Assembly: GCA_948567375.1 (NCBI GenBank)
Contig: OX419760.1
Location: forward strand, 34,410,001-34,474,000
Direction: 5' to 3'
DNA from: Lunularia cruciata
Taxonomy: Eukaryota > Streptophyta > Marchantiopsida > Lunulariales > Lunulariaceae
Length of the DNA: 64,000 bases
Shown: positions 1 to 10,559 of the stretch, piece after piece
Numbering within the stretch: the first letter of the stretch is position 1
How the letters are laid out: each line of letters opens with the position of its first letter
Made by a program: the position numbers and the translations under genes
The notes under the pieces: generated by a model
What the model was told of the DNA's origin: nothing
Databases searched by the model: none
What the model saw: only the letters and a program-made list of their open reading frames with translations

Positions 1-10
1 GGAGATCAAA

Positions 11-1690
11 GTGAGTACTCCAAACTCAAAGAAGAGAAGTCGGCAGGGCAAAGCCAAAGACGCGATGAAACCTCGGAAGACCAAGAGAGGAAACCAGAGG
101 CAAGGTATGGTGGTGATCGAGTTGGAAGATGAAGACTCGGAAGGTGATGCCAAGCGCAAGACCAAAGACTTGGAACACAAAGAGGAGCCCGAGCTAACAC
201 TACAGAGTGGAGATACAAGTAGCGACAGCGATGAAGGAAGAGAAATGACATTGGCACCGGCTGGTGCAAAAGAAGAAGAAGAAGTGCAGGCTGAGATTGA
301 GGCCAAAGACAACACAACATTGGAAGACAAAGTACCCGAGGCAGAAGAGAAGATTGCAGTTTAGAGAGGAGTCCACTCAAGACATAAGGCAAAGTACGAT
401 GCAGGTCCAAGTTATGTGCAAGAAGAAGCAAATGCAAGCTCAGGAAGCAAGGTGTCTATTCCGATATGAAGAATGCAGAGAAGAAGACGAGTATCGGATG
501 AACAAGAAGTGCGAAGAGAAGTAGCTACGCAAGGAGAAGTAACCCCGAGCGATGGAGTCGAGTACTTGCGGGAGGTGGTATGTCCTCTGTTGGTGAAGCT
601 AGAGTACAAGAAGAAGGAGATGCGGTCAACTTGTCCAAAAGTAAAGATTGTCTTGCAGGTGTTATCAAGATTAGAAGAAGAGAACTCGGAGTTGAAGAAG
701 AGTATAACCCGAGGTGAGGAGGAGAGGGAAGTACTTCGAGCGGAGGCAGTAGTGAGGACTCAAGTAATTGAAGACCTGAAGAGAGAAGTGAGATATTGAG
801 ATGATCTTGTCAAGAAGAGTGACATAGCAAAGGAAAGACAAGTAGCTGAATACAAGATCTTGAAGCAACAGTTTGCTGATTCAAGAGTAGAAGTTATCCA
901 TGCTATGGCAAGAGTCGCGGCAAAGGATCAAGAGCTTGATAGGGTGATGGAGAGTGTAGAAGAGAAGAAGCAACTCTGGCAAAGAGAGTTGGCAGCACGG
1001 TATAGGGAAGAAGAGAGATTACGAGAGTTACTTTGTAATCAGGAGGAAAAGGTTGTACAGAAGGAGAAGGAGAAGGAGATGGAGATGGTAAAAGCCAAGT
1101 TCAAAGCGGAATTGGCAATGTATAGGGAGGACTGGCTCGCAGATCAAGAGCAAGAGAGGAAGATGAGATTGGAGCCATTGAAGGAGATAGTCCTCAGGAT
1201 GAATGCAATGTTGAGTACAGAGGCCAACATTCGAATTGAAGAGACGAGGCTGCATGAGTTGAAGTTGTTGGTGTAGGAGACGAGGCAAAGACAAGCGAAA
1301 GACACTGATTTGAATGCCTTGTTGATTAGTTTAAGAACTCACGTAGACAAGAAGATCTTAGAAGTAGAAGACAATATTGCAATTAGATTAGACTTAGTGA
1401 AAATAGAGATAGAAAAACTTTGAAAAGACGTTAGAGCTAAACCCGAAGTAGATAACATAGGAGTGCAGATGTCTTCGGAGTTAGAAATGGAGACATTGGA
1501 GAAGAGTGGGTTGAGAGATGAAGAGTTAGAAAGATTACCCACTAGTGCAATTTCAGATCAGGAAAGAGAATTGTTGGATCTGGTAGAAGAAGTAGAAGAT
1601 ATGAAACCCGAGGAAAGAGTAGTAAGAAGTAAAATTACTTTGGGTTTGGGTTTGAAAGCTGATGAAGAAGTAGACATCAGATCAGACTAG
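11..1690 (+). pseudogene. LTR-borne coiled-coil protein gene, copy in A1 (5' truncated by window, broken)
   Basis: This plus-strand stretch is homologous to the genes inside the other family A LTRs. In order it encodes a basic Lys/Arg-rich stretch (11-110), an acidic Glu/Asp-rich segment (110-360), a long heptad-rich coiled coil (about 540-1270) and a C-terminal part ending at the stop at 1690. The frame is broken: there is a stop at 362, frame changes near 360-480, an in-frame TGA near 798 (TATTGA), a TAG near 1275 and a TGA near 1422. The N-terminal globular domain lies outside the window. This copy keeps CAG where the three copies in the A2/A3 nest have a stop after the Glu-Pro-Glu-Leu-X-Leu motif. 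The function is unknown; I recognise no characterised family. The coiled coil suggests self-association or a structural role, which is inference only. Confidence 0.75.
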
Positions 1691-1806
1691 TAACAGTTTT
1701 GAAATTTGAAGAGGCAGATATGAAGAGATGCATTGTCATTTCGGATCTGCAGGTTAGAAAAGTTGTTGTAGAATGGTATAGTTGTTAAAACTGTCGATTT
1801 GTTCAC

Positions 1807-1814
1807 TACTTAAG
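1807..1814 (+). promoter_or_regulatory. Second TATA-like site (P2) of family A LTR, copy A1
   Basis: TACTTAAG lies about 120 bp downstream of the LTR-borne gene. Equivalent sites occur at 19934-19941 (-), 24955-24962 (+, TATTTAAG), 33079-33086 (-) and 44487-44494 (-). It could be the TATA element that starts the genomic RNA, which would place the gene in U3. This rests on position and conservation only; no transcription start can be seen. Confidence 0.35.
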
Positions 1815-2483
1815 AGTGGCATTCGCAGTATCATGTTCTTTAGTGCTCATAATTTCTGAGAATAGATAAAGCAAAGTGCTATGAAGTAGTACTCGTCGCT
1901 TGAGCTTGATTCCGAGTATCAACTTTGTAATTGTGTTTGTGAGTGTGTGAAGAAATTTGAAGCGCAAGTCAATGTGCTTGTTGGATGTTGGATTCCACAG
2001 CCTTGATCTTCATTCTATGCGTTTGATCCTGAGTGAAGTGCAATTGAAGCAATGCCTTGACAGATCTGAGAGGAATTGTAGTGTTGGTAGTATTTTGCAT
2101 TTGTGAGTGCAGTGCGAGGTTGATGTGAGGCAATTTTGATCAAGGAAGTTGTGCCTTTAGTGGAGGGGTGGAACACAATTCTGAGGAGAAGTTGTTTTGC
2201 AGTGAAGTGCTATTTTTGGGAGAGCCTGAATCATCACAATCAAGATTGTTTGGAAAGAATTGAAGGTGTTGTGATTAAGAAGTGTTAATCCATGACAAGA
2301 CTGTGAAACAGTGCTTGTTACTCTCTTTTGGGTGTGGTTTCTACCTGAGAGATTAAAGACGCAACCAAGAAGAACTGAAATTGTTACTTTGCTTTGTATT
2401 TAGAAATTTCTAACTCGTATCTCTGCGGGAACAAACTTTACTTACCCGATTACCGCAAAAGTGATATTTGCCAGGTTGTCACA

Positions 2484-4471
2484 TCCCATACATGCAAAAG
2501 GTGTCTACCCTCCTCCCTCTGAACCATCTAACTTGTTGCAAAATAAAATCTCTCTCCTTGGTCCCAACTGTACCACCCACAACACCAATGCAAAGATAGT
2601 CCATCACTAAGATATCATCATGAATGTCTCATTGAGTTGTATTGGTATCTTCACTCTTTGGATCTATGACCTCAATAACTCCTCCTATATGCGCCAAGAG
2701 AGATATCACCAAAGTCTTAGCAAATATATAAAGAAAAGTAGATGCATACCAACCTGACACTATCTCTTTATCTATCTCACCATGTCAACATGCGTCAGTC
2801 TGATCCTATTGGTTGGGACATGGCTTTCTACTCAACCCATTTGTATCATGGTTCAATACTCTAGGTCTTTGAATAACCGTGAAATCATACTCCTATAAAA
2901 TCAGAGCCCATTGTGCAAGCTTCCTTGAAAGCTTGTCGGACTCCATCAACCACTTTAGTGGCTGATGATCAATGATGAGAGTAAAGGGGTTACCAAATAG
3001 ATAACATTGGAAATGTTCTACTGCCCAAACTACTACCACACACTCTCTCTCATATGAACTATACTTTGCTTCCATTGAATTGTTGGAGAGACTAGCATAA
3101 GCCTCCACAAACTCCTTCCCCTCATCATCATGTTGGGTGAGCACTGCTCCAAGCCCTAACATATGCCAATCAGTGTGAACCTGAAATGGTCACCCTCTAA
3201 TCAGTCTCCTCAAAATATGAGCAAATGTCAACCTCTCCTTGAGCTCAACAAAAGCTCTCTCATGCTCATCTCCCCAATACCACTCCTGTGTAAGCTTGGT
3301 CAACTTTTTCAAGGCCTTGGCAATGATACTAAATCCTCTAACATAACAGCGATAGAAATTTGCCAAACCAAGGAATGCTTGCACTCTGCTCACATTTGTA
3401 GGTCAAGGAATACATGCAATAGCCTCCACTTTGGTCTATTGAACACCAAGTCCTCCGGGGTAGATAGTGCAACCCAAATACTCAACTTGCTTGTGGAAGA
3501 ACCTACACTTCCCAAGATGTAATTTGAGTCCATGAGATCTCAACCTCTCAAACACCTCCAACAACTGTCTCTCATGCTCCTCCACAGTAGTGTTATAGAC
3601 CAAAATGTCTTCAATATAGCACCAAGCAAAATCTAATCCAGATAGGATCTTGTCCATGACCCTTTGGAACTCAACAAGAGCATTCTTTAATCCAAATTGT
3701 AAGAACCTCCACTACTATAACACATCCTTACCATGAGAATCAATAGCCCAAAACGTTATTGTGGACTTATCCTCCACCCTGATTGGCAATTGATGGTATC
3801 TTGCTCAAAGATCCAAAGTACTAAAGACCTTTGCATACCCAATAACATCAAAGATCCCCTCTAATGTAGGCATGGCATACCAATCAATTGGCCCTAGTCG
3901 GTCAGTTGATAGGATGGTAATCTCCACACATCCACCTATCTATGTAGTTGCCATGCATATCCTTCTTGGTTGGCATCATTGTAGCTAATGCATACTCTCC
4001 ATGTGAAATCTCCACCAAACCAACCTCAAAAAGGTCTTTACTCCAACTTTGAATCAATGTCCTCTCCATATCATTATATCGATAAGGATGTCAAAAAGCT
4101 AGTGTATCTCTAGTCAGCCCAATCTGAATACCAGGTCCTTTTAGAGCACCTAAATCCTTCATCTTGAAGGCAAAACAACTTGTGTAGCTCCTCAAGAACC
4201 TCCAAACTCTCCTTCTTTCCTCTCTTGTAAGCTTGGGTCCAAGATCTGGCTCCCAAGTATCCTTTGTATCTATCATAGGAGTGGAAGACGTATTGATTGG
4301 CTGCTACACTGGGCCCTTAGGAGCAATAGTGTCATGCCCCCAACTACTAGAGGTCTCAACCTATGTGTGAAAAACTCACTCCACTCTAGATGCAAGCTCC
4401 GCACATCCTCTAGCATCATCCCAAATAGACCAAGGGTGTAATCCAAGTAGCCCATGCTCACCTAGATGTAC
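2484..4471 (-). pseudogene. Family C gypsy pol: reverse transcriptase and RNase H (decayed)
   Basis: The minus strand reads, from 4471 down, a linker upstream of RT (4091-4461), RT (about 3436-4090) and RNase H (about 2890-3390). The active-site box reads Tyr-Ile-Glu-Asp at 3607-3618 instead of Tyr-Ile-Asp-Asp. The RNase H part shows a HTDWH-type start, a YSSYERE block and an IIDHQPLKW block, all usual for gypsy RNase H. Many in-frame stops and frame changes make it non-functional. Integrase and the 3' LTR are not present to the left, because A1 interrupts here. The 5' continuation of the same polyprotein resumes at 42192, after the inserted B elements. Confidence 0.88.
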
Positions 4472-5161
4472 TGTAACACCCATTTGTGCATGTGTGTGGT
4501 ATTGTGATATTTAGCTTAGTATAACAAGTACTTGAGAGATATTTTTTACTATAGATAAAGGATAGTTCTATATTAATCATGATTAGCTAAATTTAGTCAT
4601 AGTTAGGATAGATGGGACCTTACTTTGGAGGAAGTGGAAAAGATGAGCACCACTATTTTGGATTCTAGTGTGTTGACTTGGTATTATTTTCAGGTGTTTG
4701 GCTTTGAGGTTAGAGTTGAGAACTCTTGCACCCGCAAGCCTTTTTTTTTGCATTCTTCTATAGTCCAAGGATAGCCCATGTGAAGGACTCCTTGACTTAG
4801 TTGTTGGGTCAAGATAAGATCACATGGTTAGTAGAATATGCCCATATGGATGGATATTCTTTTATAACTTTTAACTTTACTTGACTTTTAGCCTAGTAAC
4901 TTGAGTAACTTTGGTAAATAGTAACTTTAGTGCGTAACTTTTTCACAAGTATATAAACAAGGGATGAGGAGGTACTCATCATCCTTTCATTTGCAACTAT
5001 CTCTCTCTCATCAATTTCTCTAGTAAGCAATGTCTTGAGTCTTCGAGTGTTAGCCTTGGAAGAGTATGATGGAGTTGGAGTTCTTTGCCTTCTTAGTCCA
5101 TGGTGCACTACCATAATAGGCATTAGAGGTTCATCCTGAGTGAGAGACAAGTTGGCTCATA
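4472..5161 (+). mobile_element. Family B element B1, 5' LTR
   Basis: This LTR of about 690 bp starts TGTAACACCC and ends GGCTCATA, a decayed form of the GCTCACA end seen in copies B3 and B4. It is inserted into family C pol in the opposite direction. A primer-binding site follows at 5166, so it is a 5' LTR. Homologous LTRs are at 41518-42191 (-) and 47977-48665 (+), with remnants at 10483-10539 and 16838-17027. Confidence 0.9.
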
Positions 5162-5165
5162 TTTT

Positions 5166-5183
5166 TGGTTCCATTACCAAGAC
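5166..5183 (+). other. B1 primer-binding site (candidate)
   Basis: TGGTTCCATTACCAAGAC begins four bases after the LTR end. The B3 equivalent (41496-41513, minus strand) reads TGGTTTCGTTACGAGGAC. Both look like decayed versions of the tRNA-Asp type site TGGCGCCGTTGCC that is common in plant gypsy elements. The tRNA assignment is inference. Confidence 0.5.
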
Positions 5184-5814
5184 CTCTCTAGAAAGTAAGA
5201 TAATGTTCCACGTACAATTCTATATTAGACTATATTAGAAGGAGGCTATGAGAGCTCACTTGGAGAGAAATTTAGGGGGAGGAGAGGGCTGAACTTATGT
5301 TAAAGAATCTAAACCCATTTTTAAACCATGTAGTTCATAATGATGTCTTTGAGGTGATTTTGTACATCTTTTACACATGAGACGATTTGGAGAGATTGTG
5401 TGAAGTGGATTGTAGATTTTGGGGATTAAGGTGATTTTGAGCAAAATCTCAAGTTTGAGATCTAGACTTTCAAATTCTACACATAATAGCTTGTTTTATC
5501 TCAGTTAGCACACTTGAAATAATGTTAAGAGCTACTATGCGCACTAAGCTAGAATTCTTGAAAGTTGATAGGGTAAAGTGTTCCCTCAACTGCATGCTCT
5601 TTGGAAAATTGTACAGAGTCTGCCATTTCTTCAATTTTTAGTGGATTTTCCTGAAAATTTCTAAAAAATTTCAGTGCATTATATCCTACCTGTTGACTTA
5701 AAAATTAGAGAGACATCATTCTTGCATAAGGAATTATGAGTTTTTAAAGTGAGGGGGTGGTTTTCAGACCAAATCTGAAATATGTGTGTTGAATAGAAAG
5801 ATATCTAGCACCAA
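5184..5814 (+). other. B1 leader region, no gene seen
   Basis: This is the 5' untranslated leader of B1, between the primer-binding site and ORF0. It matches the minus-strand leaders of B2 (about 16300-16830) and B3 (about 40850-41490). I see no ORF in it. Confidence 0.6.
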
Positions 5815-5937
5815 ATGACTCAATGGAAAGACCTAAAACTTTGCACAGAGGAATGCCCTAGAGTTATGATTACATGTGAAAAATTTCAAAGGACTGTGAT
5901 ATACCAGTTGAGAGATTTGAGTGATATTGTGAGGAAG
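5815..5937 (+). pseudogene. B1 ORF0, 5' part (interrupted by element A2)
   Basis: ORF0 opens with ATG at 5815 and reads through to 5937, where A2 is inserted; it resumes at 36189. The last 5 bases before A2, GGAAG (5933-5937), are the left copy of the A2 target duplication. B2 and B3 contain the same ORF upstream of gag. The zinc knuckle is in the 3' part. Confidence 0.7.
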
Positions 5938-6195
5938 TGTGACAACCCGGCAAATATCACTTATCAGGTAAGTAAAGTTCGTTCCCGCAGAGATACGAGT
6001 CAGAAATGTCTAAATACAAAGTCAAATAGTAACAGTGTAGTTCTTCTTGGTTGCGTCTTTAATCTCTCAGGTAGAAACCACATCCAAAAGAGAGTAACAA
6101 GCACTGATTTGTACTCTTGTCACTAATTCATACTCCTTAATCACAACTCCTTCAACTCTTTCCAAACAATCTTGATTGTGATGATTCAGGCTCTC

Positions 6196-6885
6196 TACCA
6201 TGCCTTAAAATCCCCAATGTATGGGTCTCCTCCCAACCCACATCGCACCGTATGATCTATGAAATGCCATGCCAAACTAATTAAAACGAAGAAGTAATAG
6301 ACCGACAAGCTCAAATAAATACTCCAAAGGGGAAATGGAATACAAGTGCACCGGAAGGTGCAAAAAGATAAAAAGAGTCCAAGACTCTACTAGAAGGGAA
6401 AAAAAGGTGCAGAGAAACCAAAGCAAAAACTAACGATAACAAGAACAAAGTACCAAGAAGAGAAACCATCTGGTGGAACAAGAAAACCAAGCCAAATGGG
6501 AACTTATAATAGATCTTCCAAATGTATGCACAACGGCAAGGTGGGTGTGATATATATCCCCAAAGCTGGTGGTGTGTGATACAGATCCTCCAAAAATTAT
6601 GTCCGACAAACCGTGATGGAATTGTAGAGGGAACCGGCGCCTCGATTGAAACCCCCTATTGATCTATTTTGGTGGCAGACTGAGACAATAATTGTGTTGG
6701 GTGTAACAAAGAAATGCTAAATAGCATATAAAAGACATGATAGCTGAAGCAAATAGGTTTATGCAAGAATAACAACAAGCCAGATCGAGGTAAATAAAGA
6801 TGGAATCATTGCCCAAAGTAATGTTTTGCTAATTTTTTTACTAACGGCGAGCAGAAGAAGAATCCACAATGCATGAAGGCATGCA
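6196..6885. mobile_element. Insertion of about 690 bp inside the A2 3' LTR, type uncertain
   Basis: The flanking LTR sequence CAGGCTCT ... GGCACTTCA is continuous in the other copies (for example 32660-32690), but here about 690 bp separates the two halves. The insert starts near CATGCCTT and ends near AAGGCATG, a short inverted terminal match with TG...CA ends. That fits a solo LTR or a small non-autonomous element. I could not define a clean target duplication and I see no coding sequence. Confidence 0.55.
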
Positions 6886-7409
6886 TGGCACTTCACTACA
6901 AAACAACTTTGCCTAAGAATTGTGTTCCACCCTTCCACTGAAGGTACAACTTCCTGGATCAAAATTGCTTCACATCAACTTTGCATTGCATTCACAAATG
7001 CAGAATACTATCAACACTACAATTCCTCTCAGATCTGTCAAGGCATTGCTTTGATTGCACTTCACTCAGGATCAAACACACAACGTAAAGACCAAAGCGG
7101 CGGAATCCAACATCCAACAAACACTCTGACTTGCACTTCAAATTTCTCCACACACTCACAAACACAAACACAAAGTTGATACTCAGAATCAAGCTCAAGC
7201 AATGAGCACTACTTCACTGCACTTTGCTTTATCTATTCTCAAAAATAATGAGCACTAAACAACATAAGACTGCAATTGTCACTCTTCAATAGTGAAGCAA
7301 TCGACAATTATCTTCCTAATGTACCTTTTCCTAACAACTCTACAAACCTACAGATCCAAAATGACAATACACCTCTTCATATTTGCCTCTTCAAATCTCA
7401 AAACTATCA

Positions 7410-9955
7410 CTAATCCGACCCAATGTCTACTTCTTCTTTGGCTTTCAAACCCAAACCCGAAGTAACTGCACTTCTTACTATCCTATCTACGGGTTTCATA
7501 ACTCCTACATCTTCTACCAAATCTAATAGCTCTCTTTCTTGATCTGAAATTTCACTAGTGGGCAATCTTTCTAACTCCTTATCTCCCGACCCACTCTTCT
7601 CTAATGTCTCCAATGCTAACTCCAAAGACATATGCACTCCTACTTCATCTACTTCAGGTTTTGCTCTAACATCTTTCCGAAGTTTATATATCTCCAATTT
7701 TACTAAGTCTAATCTGATTGTGATATTGTCTTCTACCTCCAATATCTTCCTATCTACACGAGTTCTGAGGCTAATCAACAATGCGTTCAAATCAGTATCC
7801 TCACATGTCTCTTCCTTGTCTCTTGCACCAACAACTTCAACTTGTGCAGCCTTGTCTCCTCAATACGCACACTGGCCTCTGTACTCAGCATTGCATTCAT
7901 TCTGATTACAATCTCCTTCAAGGGATCCAGTCTCATCTTCCTCTCGCGCTCCCAATTTGCAAGCCAATCCTCCCGGTACATTGCCAATTCTGCTTTGAAC
8001 TCGGCTTTCATAGTTTCCTTCTCCTTCTCCTCTTGATTACGAAGTAACTCTCGCAATCTCTCTTCTTCCTTATATCTCACTGTCAACTCTCATTGCCACA
8101 GTTGCTTCTTCTCTTCTACACTCTCCATTACCCTATCGAGCTCTTGTTCCGTCTCTGCTACTCTTGCCATAGCATGGATAATTTCTAGTCTCAAATCAGC
8201 AAACTACTGCTTCAAGATCTCATATTCAGCAATTTGTCTTTCCTTTGCTATGTCACTCTACTTCACAAGTTCCTCTTGATACCTTGCTTCTCTCTTCAAG
8301 TTTTCTATCACTTGACTCTGCACCACTGCATCCACTCGCAGTACCTCCTCACCTTGGATTATACTTTTCTTCAACTCCAAGTTCTCTTCTTCTAGTCGTG
8401 CTAATACTTGCAATACAGTCTTCACCTCTGGACACGTTGACTGCATCTCCCTCTTCTTTTGTTCCAATTTCACCAACAGAGGACACACAACTTCATGCAA
8501 GTACTCCACTCCGTCACTCGCAACTACTTCAACTTGCGGAGTGATCTCTTTCTTTACCTCTTCTTCTCTCAATACTCGCCTTCTTCTCTGCAGTCGTCAT
8601 ATCAGAATGGACACTTCACTCCCCGAATTGGCATTCTCCTCTTCCCTTTCCTTGCTTGGACCCGCTTCACACTTCACCTTTTGCCTGGACCAAAATCCTC
8701 TCTGAATGGTAATCTTCTTCTCCTCCTACTCGAGCACTTCGTCTTCTAACTTTGCATTACTCTCTTCTTCAAGCTCCATCCAAACTTCTTCTTCTGCTGT
8801 GGGTACCGACGTTATCTCCCCGCCTTCATTGCTGTCACCACTCGTATCCCCACTCTATAGTGTGAGCTTGAGTTCTTCCTCGTGTTCTGAGTCTTTGGAC
8901 TTGCACTTGGCTTTGCCCTCTGAGTCTTCTTCCGATGACGTAATTACCACCATACCTTTCCTTGGGTTTCCTCTTCTGGTCTTCCAAGGTCTCATCTTCT
9001 TGACGTCTTTGCCTTCTTCTTATTGACTCCGCTTCTTCAACTTTGGAGTACTTACATCCACCTGCACACTCTTCTCCGTCTACACGTAGTACTCATCATT
9101 GCTTCAGATCTAAAGAATGTACTGCTGCTCCTCCGTGTTGACCTCCTTTCTTAAGTCGGGATGAAAATGCAACACCATTCTGTTGCGCTCTGCCGATTTG
9201 AATAGATTCAGCACAAGGTAGAAATGTGCTGCAAATGGCACAATGTAATTTGGAGGCGACTTATCCCGCAAGTTCCACACCATCTACCTTGTTCTCCCAT
9301 GGAAGCACCTCGCCCAGTTGATTGGCTCTCTTGGAAACATCTTATGGAAGAACACCACTTGGTGTTTCATCACATAAGTTGTTCTCTCCGGCTTCAGGAT
9401 TGCTATGAGAGCACTTATGATCCCTCTCTTGACCGGATCCTTGTAACTCTCTACTTTGTACCCATTCTTTGTCCGCTTCAAAGAGAATGCATCCCTCACT
9501 TCTTGGGTTTCTTCGGCTACCTCCTCTTTCCCCAAGAACGTGGCACTCTGCTCCATGCCTGCCTCTCTTCCGAGTACTAATCTCCAATCCGACTCCATCC
9601 AGCGAGCCAGATTTCCTCTCTTCCCTTCTTCCTCGGGGCTATCGAGACATTTACTCTCGATTATCTTGGTCATGAATCCTAGAAAACTAACATTCCAGTT
9701 CCGCGCCAAGAATGTGATCCAAAGTCGGCTCAAGACTTTGATCCTTGCGATCACATCTAACCTCCAAATTGCATGATTTCTCACTGTGAATTCAGAGTTC
9801 TTCTTCCCTCCTCCCATCTTTCTTTCTTCCTCACTGTCTCTCGGGTTAGCTCTCTCAAATTCTCCTCTACACACCAGTGCGTCTTCAACTCTACTTCCCT
9901 TCCCACAATCTCATGCCAAATGACTCCTCAACGGCAAAGGAAAATTGCTTGACAT
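7410..9955 (-). pseudogene. LTR-borne coiled-coil protein gene, copy in the A2 3' LTR
   Basis: The frame opens at ATG 9955 in the other copies, but an in-frame TGA occurs after 14 codons here. An uninterrupted stretch of 196 residues (9284-9874) covers the N-terminal domain. It includes a Met-Gly-Gly-Gly-Lys-Lys block that is a plausible alternative start, then Trp/Phe-rich segments and a conserved Tyr-Val-Met-Lys-His-Gln block. The frame continues with a basic Ser-Lys-Lys-Arg stretch near 9030 and an acidic region at 8700-8900. A stop follows the Glu-Pro-Glu-Leu-X-Leu motif near 8858. A coiled coil (about 7790-8570) and the C-terminal part (7410-7790, 126 intact residues) complete it. Several stops and frame changes make this copy dead. 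No function is known. Confidence 0.75.
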
Positions 9956-9974
9956 TGCTTTGTCGTTTGCCTGA

Positions 9975-9982
9975 TTTTTATA
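9975..9982 (-). promoter_or_regulatory. TATA box (P1) upstream of the LTR-borne gene
   Basis: On the minus strand TATAAAAA lies about 20-27 bases upstream of the first ATG of the gene (9955). The same box is at 22651-22658 and 35798-35805, and in the LTR fragment near 28701-28708. In A5 it has mutated to CATAAAAG near 47200. Such conservation fits a real promoter. A start 25-30 bases downstream would fall on the first ATG, so translation may begin at the later Met-Gly-Gly-Gly. Confidence 0.5.
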
Positions 9983-10370
9983 GAGTCACGCCTTCTTTGT
10001 CTCTCTTCAATTCAAGTTTCTATCAAGAAATCACACCTCTTGCATGCGCCTGTCATTGTCAAGTGTCCTTCACGCGTATGACCACCGGTTTTTGAACAGT
10101 CCCTTCTTGAGTTTCTTGCCCCAAAGAAAAGTTGTTACACTATCCTCGCCTTGGGTTAAGCACCCCTCAATACGAAGACTTCTTACTTTGGGTTGTATGC
10201 TAACAAGGCAAATCTGAGTACTTTGCCTTATGACCCGAAGCCATGTTACCTCGGGTTTCATCCCAAAGACTCTTTTCTTTGCCTTCTTTGGCCATACAGG
10301 CGCAATCTGACTTCTCTATACAGTTCTTCTTCTCCATTTCAAAAAAAAAAACAAAAATGTGGGTACCACA

Positions 10371-10386
10371 TACCCCCTCCCTCAAA
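10371..10386 (-). other. A2 polypurine tract
   Basis: On the minus strand TTTGAGGGAGGGGGTA directly precedes the 3' LTR start TGTGGTACC. The same tract stands before the A3 3' LTR at 23045-23060. It is the expected primer for plus-strand DNA synthesis, and it fixes the LTR boundary upstream of the LTR-borne gene. Confidence 0.85.
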
Positions 10387-10482
10387 TGTGAGCGTCCCCA
10401 CAAACATAGACTTTGGGTGTCTTAGACACTTCCGAGTCTATGGCCCAATATCTCCAAACTCTCCACCCGTTTACTCAAAGTA
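10387..10482 (-). pseudogene. A2 integrase C-terminal remnant
   Basis: The minus strand encodes the last residues of family A pol (Trp-Arg-Val-Arg-Arg-Tyr and Val-Cys-Gly-Asp-Ala-His in A3). The homology stops at about 10482, where a stub of a B LTR begins. The rest of the integrase core is missing between here and 17028, so a deletion took it together with most of the B2 3' LTR. Confidence 0.8.
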
Positions 10483-10539
10483 CTTGTAATACCAAGCTAA
10501 ATATCACAATACCACACACATGCACAAATGGGTGTTACA

Positions 10540-10552
10540 TTTACCCCCGGAC
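10540..10552 (-). other. B2 polypurine tract
   Basis: On the minus strand a purine-rich stretch reading GTCCGGGGGTAAA sits directly before TGTAACACCC, the start of the B 3' LTR. It defines the 3' LTR boundary of family B. Confidence 0.7.
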
Positions 10553-10559
10553 TAAGTTT

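Larger units (their letters stand above)
1..2483 (+). mobile_element. Family A long LTR (copy A1), 5' part outside the window
   Basis: This is the right part of a family A LTR on the plus strand. It matches the reverse complement of the LTRs at 5938-10370, 19264-23044, 32408-36183 and 43822-47590. It ends with GGTTGTCACA at 2483, the same terminus as every other copy. The sequence after 2483 is family C pol, not a primer-binding site, so this is a 3' LTR or a solo LTR inserted into family C. It contains the 3' two-thirds of the LTR-borne gene (11-1690) and the region downstream of it. The left end cannot be seen. Confidence 0.88.
5938..10370 (-). repeat. A2 3' LTR, enlarged by an insertion
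   Basis: This LTR of 4433 bp starts (minus strand) with TGTGGTACCCACA directly after the polypurine tract and ends with GGTTGTCACA at 5938. It is about 650 bp longer than its partner because of an insertion at about 6196-6885. The LTR-borne gene occupies 7410-9955. Confidence 0.9.

Noticed and set aside
8258-8572. Treating the LTR coiled-coil pieces as separate host genes
   Set aside because: The same pieces occur in the same order in every long family A LTR, bounded by LTR ends, primer-binding site, polypurine tract and target duplications. They are parts of one transposon gene.
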